In this document: positions 58,524 to 64,000 of the stretch, in pieces
Layout of the letters: the number at the start of each line of letters is the position of its first letter
Position numbering within the stretch: position 1 is the first letter of the stretch
Assembly: GCF_033547095.1 (NCBI RefSeq)
Contig: NZ_CP137852.1
Coordinates: 1,295,501-1,359,500, forward strand
Source: Sediminicoccus rosea
Lineage (GTDB): Bacteria > Pseudomonadota > Alphaproteobacteria > Acetobacterales > Acetobacteraceae
Length of the DNA: 64,000 nucleotides
Direction of reading: 5' to 3'
Made by a program: the position numbers and the translations under genes
The notes under the pieces: model-generated
Told to the model about the DNA's origin: nothing
The model's database searches: none
Seen by the model: the letters and a program-made list of their open reading frames with translations, nothing else

Positions 58524-59990
58524 TCAGCTGGCAAGCGCCTCCGCGATCTGGCGCGTCTGCCCGATCGCGGTCGAGACCTGGCCCACGGCCGCCTCGATCT
58601 GGCCGATGCTGCCATTGGCCTCCTCGATCGCGGCCAGGGCGCTCCCCATGGAGGTGGCCATGCCCATGGAGACGGCCTTCTGCTCCTCCACCGCCGCGGC
58701 CGTGACGCTCACGCTCTCGGTGATCGTCGTCATCGAGGTGCGGATGCCCGAGACCGCGCCGGCCACACTCTGCGAGGTCTGCTGCAGGCCATCGATTTCG
58801 CTGCGGATCTGCTCCGTTGCGCGGGCGGCCTGCAGGGCCAGGTTCTTCACCTCGGAGGCGACGACGGCGAAGCCCTTGCCCGCCTCGCCCGCGCGAGCCG
58901 CCTCGATCGTGGCGTTGAGGGCGAGCAGGTTGATCTGGCTCGCGATATTGCCGATCAGGTCCACGATGCCGGTCATCGCCTGCGCGGCGGCGGCCAGTTC
59001 ATCGGCGCTCTTCGCGACCTGTACGGCCCGGTCCAGGCCAGAGGCCGCGGCCTCGCGCGTGCGGGCCATGGTCTGCGCGATCTCGCCGGTGGAACTGGCC
59101 AGCTCGCCGCTGCTGGCCTCCACATCCCGCACATTCGCCACGGTGGAGGCGGTGGCGCCCGAGGCGGCGGCGGCCGACTGCGTGGATTGTCCGACGGCGC
59201 CCTCGATCTCGGCGATCTGCTGGCGCAGCTTCTGCTGCATCTCCACCTTGCTCGAAGCGTCCACGGCGAATTTCACGACCTTCGTGACCTCGCCCTTCTC
59301 GTCCATGATCGGGTTGTAGGTCCCCTCGATCCAGACCACGCGGCCGCCCTTGGCGATGCGGCGGAAGCGGGCGACGCGAAATTCGCCCGCGCGCAGGCCG
59401 TCCCACATCGCTCGGTATTCCGCGCTGCCGGCATCCTCCGGCAGCAGGAACATGCGGTGATTCTGGCCGACCACCTCCGCCTCACCGTAGCCCATGGTCT
59501 CGAGGAAGATGGGGTTGGCCCGCAGGATCGTGCCATCGGTCGCGAATTCGATCACGGCCTGGCTGCGGTTGATCGCCGCAAGTTGGGCGGCGTAGTCGAG
59601 GTTCAGCAGGCGGTGGCGCGCATCCGCCCATTCGACGACGAAGCCGAGCTTGGCGCCCTTGTCCGTCAGCGGGGAAACGAGAAGGTCGAACTTGCGGCTG
59701 CCGACCGAGATGGTCGCGGCATGCGGCTTTTCCATCGCGGCCAGCATCCGGCGCTGATGCGTGGGCGTCTTGTGGAAGATGTCGATGTTGCTGCCGATCA
59801 GCTTGTCCAGGTCGAAGCGGGGCAATTCCCGCTTCAGCTCGGCCGCCGCCTCCCGCATCAGGGCCATGGCGGCCGCGTTCACATAGGTGATGTTGAGCCC
59901 GGGATCGGCCAGCATGACGCGGGCCCCCAGCGCCTCGAGCGCGACGATCTTCGGGGTGGCGTGCTCGGCGGCGGGATTTCTGAGAAACAT
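58524..59990 (-). CDS. Cytoplasmic PAS-containing methyl-accepting chemotaxis protein
   Basis: The protein has 488 residues and no membrane helix. Two PAS domains come first (about 15-120 and 130-255; the second has [20 protein letters not shown] and a PAC part [19 protein letters not shown]). The signalling domain carries the hairpin tip [20 protein letters not shown]. It resembles BdlA/Aer-2-type soluble receptors that sense redox, oxygen or energy state. No che genes are nearby, so it probably reports to a cluster elsewhere. Confidence 0.92.
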   Translation of the reverse strand: MFLRNPAAEHATPKIVALEALGARVMLADPGLNITYVNAAAMALMREAAAELKRELPRFDLDKLIGSNIDIFHKTPTHQRRMLAAMEKPHAATISVGSRKFDLLVSPLTDKGAKLGFVVEWADARHRLLNLDYAAQLAAINRSQAVIEFATDGTILRANPIFLETMGYGEAEVVGQNHRMFLLPEDAGSAEYRAMWDGLRAGEFRVARFRRIAKGGRVVWIEGTYNPIMDEKGEVTKVVKFAVDASSKVEMQQKLRQQIAEIEGAVGQSTQSAAAASGATASTVANVRDVEASSGELASSTGEIAQTMARTREAAASGLDRAVQVAKSADELAAAAQAMTGIVDLIGNIASQINLLALNATIEAARAGEAGKGFAVVASEVKNLALQAARATEQIRSEIDGLQQTSQSVAGAVSGIRTSMTTITESVSVTAAAVEEQKAVSMGMATSMGSALAAIEEANGSIGQIEAAVGQVSTAIGQTRQIAEALAS

Positions 59991-60102
59991 CGGGGGTCTC
60001 CGGCAGGGGGAGGCCGCGCGCCCGGGGGCCGCGACCCAACAAGGCCGATAACCAGAAGCCGTGAAGAAAGTTCTAACCGCCGGGGCCGGGATCGCCGGCG
60101 GG

Positions 60103-60510
60103 TTACCGCACGCGGACGAGAACCACCCCGGGCTCCGCGCCGCGCGACATGCCCGCGTTCACGATGCGGATGCGCCGGCCCGGGATGCCGCGCCCGGTCA
60201 GCGCGCGCCGCACCGCCATGGCGCGTGCCCGCGCGACGGAGAAATCCATTCCAGCGGCATGGGTGATGATGGTGGCGACGGAACGCGGCTCGGCGAGGAG
60301 GCGGGCGAGAATGGGGGCGAGGCTGGCCTGCCCGGCCTCGTCAAGGCTGGAACTGCCGGGCGCGAAGCGCACCGACGCCGCAACCCTGGATGCGGCGGCC
60401 GGCCGGACTTCACCCGGTGCAGGGGATCCCGGGCGCCGCTCCTGCGCCCAGGCCGCCAGGCTGAACAGGATCGTCACGCCCAGGGCGCCGGCGAGAATGG
60501 AACGAGACAT
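60103..60510 (-). CDS. Exported OmpA-like domain protein
   Basis: The protein has 135 residues. A signal peptide ([20 protein letters not shown]) is followed by a short linker and an OmpA-like fold: [19 protein letters not shown], then [24 protein letters not shown]. The peptidoglycan-binding Asp of the usual GHTD motif is replaced (ITHAAGMDF), so binding may be lost or changed. A second OmpA-like gene lies just upstream on the same strand, suggesting duplication. Confidence 0.7.
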   Translation of the reverse strand: MSRSILAGALGVTILFSLAAWAQERRPGSPAPGEVRPAAASRVAASVRFAPGSSSLDEAGQASLAPILARLLAEPRSVATIITHAAGMDFSVARARAMAVRRALTGRGIPGRRIRIVNAGMSRGAEPGVVLVRVR

Positions 60511-60588
60511 GGGGGAACTCCCTCGGGCACCGGGTCCGCGCGGAACCCAACACCCGAAGGCGGGGGCGGTTTCCCGCCCCGTCCGGAA

Positions 60589-61059
60589 TTACCGCTGGCC
60601 GCGGTCCACGCGGACTTCGACGCGGCGGCTCTCCAGGCTCTCGAAGCCCGGCGTGGCGCCGCGGTAGAGGATGCGGATACGGTTCCGCGGCACGCCGTTC
60701 TCGACCAGGGTGTCAGCCACGACGCGGGCGCGCAGGCGCGAGAGGATCATGTTCGCCTCGGCCGAGCCGCGCGGATCGGCATAGCCGACCACCAGCACGG
60801 GGATGCGCGGATTGGCCTTGATGTAGGTGGCGACCTCGGCCAGGGCGACGCGGGCGGGCTCCTCAAGGAAGGCCGACCAGGCCTCGAAGAAGATCGGCAG
60901 GGCGCGGTTCGGGTCCACCTGCGTCGCGGTCGGAGCAGGGGCGGCGGCCGGGGCCGGGGCGGGCGGCGCGGCGGTCACCGCGGGGGCAGGGGTCTCGGCG
61001 CAGGCGGCCAGCGCCAAGAGGGCGGCGCCGAAGGCGGCTGGGGTGAGGCGGCGGGACAT
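60589..61059 (-). CDS. OmpA-family lipoprotein with Pro/Ala linker
   Basis: The protein has 156 residues from the ATG at 61059. A signal peptide with lipobox LLALAAC puts the lipid Cys near 20; a Pro/Ala-rich linker (about 22-48) follows. The OmpA domain has VLVVGYADPRGSAEANMILSRLRA and ENGVPRNRIRI, with the conserved Asp of the peptidoglycan site present. It likely anchors the outer membrane to the wall. It is separate from the OmpA-like gene downstream by 78 bases. Confidence 0.83.
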   Translation of the reverse strand: MSRRLTPAAFGAALLALAACAETPAPAVTAAPPAPAPAAAPAPTATQVDPNRALPIFFEAWSAFLEEPARVALAEVATYIKANPRIPVLVVGYADPRGSAEANMILSRLRARVVADTLVENGVPRNRIRILYRGATPGFESLESRRVEVRVDRGQR

Positions 61060-61172
61060 GGGCTCTTCTCCTGGATCGTCCGGCGAATCGGCGGCGTTCC
61101 CTTGTCTTTTGCTACAGCCCCGCGCCGCTGTCACCGCTTGACCGTGGCTTCGGGCCGTTGAAGCTGTGCGGC

Positions 61173-62132
61173 ATGAGCAAGACGCCCCCTCCGCACCCCG
61201 TCGCGCCCCATGTGATGGCGCCCGGCACGACCTATCCGCGCGACCTGCGCGGCTATGGCGCGACGCCGCCCGACCCGCGCTGGCCCAACGGCGCGAAGCT
61301 CGCCCTCTCCTTCGTGCTGAACTACGAGGAGGGCGGTGAGAACACCGTGCTGAACGGCGATGCGGGCTCCGAGCTGTATCTCCACGAGGTGCCCGGCGGC
61401 AGCCCGACGCTGGGCGAGCGCAACCGCACGGTGGAGACGCAATTCGACTACGGCGCGCGGGCCGGCGTCTGGCGCGTCATGCGCCTCTTCGCCGCCCACG
61501 GGCTGAAATTCACCGTCTATGGCGTGGGCCGGGCCCTGGAACTGAACCCCGACGTGACGCGCGCCTTCGCGGCGGCGGGCCATGAGGTGGCAAGCCATGG
61601 TTGGCGCTGGATCGACTACCATTCCATGCCCGAGGCCGAGGAGCGCGCCGAGATCGCCCGCTGCGTCGAGACCATCGAGCGGCTGACCGGCAAGCGGCCG
61701 GTCGGCTGGTACACGGGCCGCATCAGCCCCAACACCCGCCGCCTCGTCGCCGAGCATGGCGGTTTCCTCTACGATAGCGATTCCTACGATGACGACCTGC
61801 CGCACTACATCGAGGTGGCAGGCCGGCCGCAGCTCATCATCCCCTACACGCTCGACGCCAATGACATGAAATTCGCTGTGCCGCCCGGCTTCGGCGACCC
61901 GGACGGCTTCGAGCGCTACCTGCGCGACGCGGTCGAGATGCTGCGGGCGGAGGGCGCGGCAGGTGCGCCCAAGATGATGAGCGTGGGTCTGCACTGCCGC
62001 CTGGTCGGGCGGCCGGGGCGCGCGGCGTCGCTCGCGCGCTTCCTGGACCATGTGGTGGCCTGCGGTGATGTCTGGGTCGCGACGCGCGAGGAGATCGCGC
62101 GTCACTGGTGGGCGACCCACCCGCCGAAATGA
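61173..62132 (+). CDS. Polysaccharide deacetylase family, PuuE-type allantoinase-like
   Basis: The protein has 319 residues from the ATG at 61173; another start 15 bases earlier is possible. Family features: RDLRGYGATPPDPRWPNGAKLALSF (split, about 19-43), LNYEEGGENTV, AGHEVASHGWRWIDY with the metal-site histidine, and GWYTGR. This set matches the PuuE/HpaseI group (cofactor-independent allantoinase) of carbohydrate esterase-like enzymes. Purine-degradation genes are not seen nearby, so the real amide substrate is uncertain. Confidence 0.82.
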   Translation: MSKTPPPHPVAPHVMAPGTTYPRDLRGYGATPPDPRWPNGAKLALSFVLNYEEGGENTVLNGDAGSELYLHEVPGGSPTLGERNRTVETQFDYGARAGVWRVMRLFAAHGLKFTVYGVGRALELNPDVTRAFAAAGHEVASHGWRWIDYHSMPEAEERAEIARCVETIERLTGKRPVGWYTGRISPNTRRLVAEHGGFLYDSDSYDDDLPHYIEVAGRPQLIIPYTLDANDMKFAVPPGFGDPDGFERYLRDAVEMLRAEGAAGAPKMMSVGLHCRLVGRPGRAASLARFLDHVVACGDVWVATREEIARHWWATHPPK

Positions 62133-62168
62133 GCGGGAAGGGGGCGGCGCGCCGCCCCCGACCGGTTC

Positions 62169-62855
62169 CTAGTCTTCGTCGCTGAAGCGATGCGCGAGGC
62201 CCGCCAGCGCCGCCCCGATCATCGGCGCCACCCAGAAGAGCCAGAGCTGGTGCAGCGCCGTGCCGCCCAGCACCACCGCCGGGCCCGTGCTACGGGCCGG
62301 GTTCACCGAGGTGTTGGTGACCGGGATGCTGATCAGGTGGATCAGCGTGAGCCCCAGGCCGATGGCGATGGGCGCGAAACCCGCCGGTGCCCGCTTGGAG
62401 GTGGAGCCCAGGATGATCATCAGGAACATGAAGGTCATGACCAGCTCGGTCACGAAGCCGATGGCCATGCTGTATTTGCCGGGCGAGGCATCGCCGTAGC
62501 CATTGGCCGCGAGCCCCTTGCTGATGTCCCAGCCCGGCGCGCCGGAGGCGATGGCATAGAGGAGCATGGCGGCCAGGATGGCGCCCGCAACTTGCGCGAC
62601 CATGTAGGGAATCGCCTCATCGGCGTCGAAGCGGCCGGCGCAGACCAGGCCGAGCGTGACGGCCGGGTTCAGGTGGCAGCCCGAGACATGGCCGATGGCA
62701 TAGGCCATCGTCAGCACGGTCAGGCCGAAGGCGAGGGCAACGCCCAGAAGGCCGATCCCCACCTCGGGGAAGGCCGCGGCCAGCACGGCGCTGCCGCATC
62801 CGCCGAGCACCAGCCAGAACGTGCCCAGAAATTCGAAACCGAGTCTTTGCGGCAT
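62169..62855 (-). CDS. aqpZ: Aquaporin Z
   Basis: The protein has 228 residues; AGGAGG lies eight bases before the ATG. Six membrane helices and both NPA loops are present (HLNPAVTLG and [10 protein letters not shown]). The selectivity residues around the second loop and the short length fit the water-specific AqpZ type. It mediates rapid water flow across the inner membrane. Confidence 0.95.
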   Translation of the reverse strand: MPQRLGFEFLGTFWLVLGGCGSAVLAAAFPEVGIGLLGVALAFGLTVLTMAYAIGHVSGCHLNPAVTLGLVCAGRFDADEAIPYMVAQVAGAILAAMLLYAIASGAPGWDISKGLAANGYGDASPGKYSMAIGFVTELVMTFMFLMIILGSTSKRAPAGFAPIAIGLGLTLIHLISIPVTNTSVNPARSTGPAVVLGGTALHQLWLFWVAPMIGAALAGLAHRFSDED

Positions 62856-62950
62856 ACCATGCCTCCTCGTAGATTTTTTTCTTCCCAGCCGGGACCAAGC
62901 TACACGTCATTCACGCCCGGAGAGAAGAGGGCATGTAAAAGCCGATTCAG

Positions 62951-63931
62951 CTACTCGGTGATGCGCTCGATCCGGTTCACCCGCACCACCTCGCGCCAGC
63001 GCGCCACTTCGCTCTGCACATGCTGCGCGAAACGGTCCGGCGGGCCGCCTTCCGGGCGGGCGCCGAGGTCGCGCAGGCGGGCCTGCACCGCCTCGTCGGC
63101 GAGGGCCATGTTGAAGAGCTGGTTGAGCCGCGCGACCACGGGGGCCGGTGTGCCGCGCGGCGCCATGTAGCCGAACCAGGGCTCGATCACGGCATCCGAC
63201 ATCCCGGCCTCCTCCAGTGTCGGCACGTCGGGCAGGGCCGCGTCACGGGTGCGGCCGCTGACCACGAGCGCGCGCAGCTGCCCGCCGCGGATGGCGCCGA
63301 TCAGGGTGGGCGTGTTCTCGAAGAACATCTGCGTATCACCCGAAATCACCGCCTGCATGCCCGGCGCGCCGCCCCGGAAGGGCACATGCGTCATGGTCAG
63401 GCCCAGCCGCCCGTTGAGGAATTCGCCGAGCAGGTGGTTCGAGGCGCCGAAGCCCGAGGAGGAGAAGTTCACCCGGTTCCCCTCGCGCTTCGCCCAGGCG
63501 ACGAATTGTTGGAAGTCGCGCGCCGGATGGTCGGGGCGGACGACGAGCGCGTTCATCACGCTGGCACTCCAGAAGACCGGCACCAGGTCGCGCTCGATGT
63601 CGAAGGGCATGCGGGCGTAGATGGCGGCATTGATCGCGCAATTGCCGATGGTGCAGGCGCCGAGCGTATAGCCGTCGGGTGCCGACTGCGCGGCCGCTGC
63701 CATGCCGATATTGCCGTTGGCGCCCGAGCGGTTCTCCACCACCCAGCGATGCGGCAGATCGCGCGAGGCTCGCTCGGCCAGGATGCGGGCGATGAGGTCC
63801 GTCGCGCCCCCGGGCGGGAAGGGCACGATGATCCGGACCGGCCGTTCCGGGGTCCATTCCTGGGCCGACCCCTGGGCCATGGCGGGCAGGGTGAAGAGCA
63901 GGGCGCAGAAGGCCAGCAGGCTGCGGCGCAT
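62951..63931 (-). CDS. Bug-family tripartite tricarboxylate transporter binding protein
   Basis: The protein has 326 residues from the ATG at 63931. Signal peptide RSLLAFCALLFTLPAMAQ is followed by the TctC/Bug core: RPVRIIVPFPPGGATDLIAR, VVENRSGANGNIG, GYTLG, and VPFRGGAPGMQAVISGDTQM. It binds a carboxylate ligand in the periplasm. Membrane subunits TctA/TctB are absent here, as is common for the many orphan Bug proteins in Acetobacteraceae and Burkholderiales. Nothing is seen in the last 69 bases of the window. Confidence 0.93.
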   Translation of the reverse strand: MRRSLLAFCALLFTLPAMAQGSAQEWTPERPVRIIVPFPPGGATDLIARILAERASRDLPHRWVVENRSGANGNIGMAAAAQSAPDGYTLGACTIGNCAINAAIYARMPFDIERDLVPVFWSASVMNALVVRPDHPARDFQQFVAWAKREGNRVNFSSSGFGASNHLLGEFLNGRLGLTMTHVPFRGGAPGMQAVISGDTQMFFENTPTLIGAIRGGQLRALVVSGRTRDAALPDVPTLEEAGMSDAVIEPWFGYMAPRGTPAPVVARLNQLFNMALADEAVQARLRDLGARPEGGPPDRFAQHVQSEVARWREVVRVNRIERITE

Positions 63932-64000
63932 GGGTTTCCTCCGGTTTTGTTGCGACGGAGCTTGGCCGGGCCGGTGGCCGGCGTCCATGGGGCAAATGCC

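Overview
The window looks like chromosome of a GC-rich alphaproteobacterium, probably Acetobacteraceae (Roseomonas-like). Grounds: a PhyR-EcfG-NepR general stress cluster, which is restricted to Alphaproteobacteria; the run ihfB-lapA-pyrF-trpF-trpB-trpA; a Bug-type (TctC) periplasmic binding protein; and GTG/TTG starts with ATGA/GTGA gene overlaps throughout. The assignment is inferred from gene content only.

Layout. (1) 1-9,872, minus strand: a tightly packed phage-like replication and recombination operon without structural genes: sigma-like protein, two small proteins, Sak4-like ATPase, a putative ssDNA-binding protein, SF2 helicase, DUF6511-like zinc protein, Cas4-like nuclease, primase-helicase, RuvC-like nuclease, a small protein and a DUF6456-like protein. 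An 11-copy array of GCAGWTTCGG lies between the primase-helicase and the RuvC-like gene. (2) 9,996-14,703: an unexplained two-gene minus-strand cassette (one gene with a C-terminal OmpR-like winged helix), then on the plus strand a large serine recombinase with its usual companions (small protein, DUF2924, HTH protein). (3) 14,871-27,346: eight coupled genes forming a BREX/Pgl-like defence operon of unusual composition: DUF499/BrxC-like ATPase, minimal PglZ, DUF1156 DNA methyltransferase with a low-GC central block, unknown protein, SNF2 helicase, 67-aa unknown protein, COG1078 HD phosphohydrolase, YwgA-like protein. This is the best candidate for an undescribed system. The island lies on the 3' side of a tRNA-Ser(CGA) gene at 27,699-27,788.

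(4) 28,307-45,726: chromosomal genes rich in envelope and stress functions: transglutaminase, HWE histidine kinase with a receiver lacking its Asp, AI-2E transporter, small stress-type proteins (DUF883-like, PRC-barrel, a 25-residue membrane peptide, repeat lipoprotein, DUF1328, CsbD), lipid kinase, phosphoesterase, ABC exporter, phyR/ecfG/nepR, AsmA and a pseudouridine synthase. Several intergenic regions here carry GCAAC-N16-CGTT, close to the known EcfG promoter GGAAC-N16/17-CGTT, so much of this segment may be one stress regulon.

(5) 45,863-64,000: housekeeping genes: OmpA lipoprotein, tRNA-Thr(CGT), sppA, ihfB, lapA, pyrF, trpFBA, TauE permease, serB, miaA, then ilvB-ilvN-[AT-rich ORFan]-ilvC ending in a strong terminator, a PAS-containing chemoreceptor, two OmpA-like proteins, a PuuE-like deacetylase, aqpZ and a Bug-type binding protein. 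No CRISPR array, rRNA gene or intact insertion sequence was seen.
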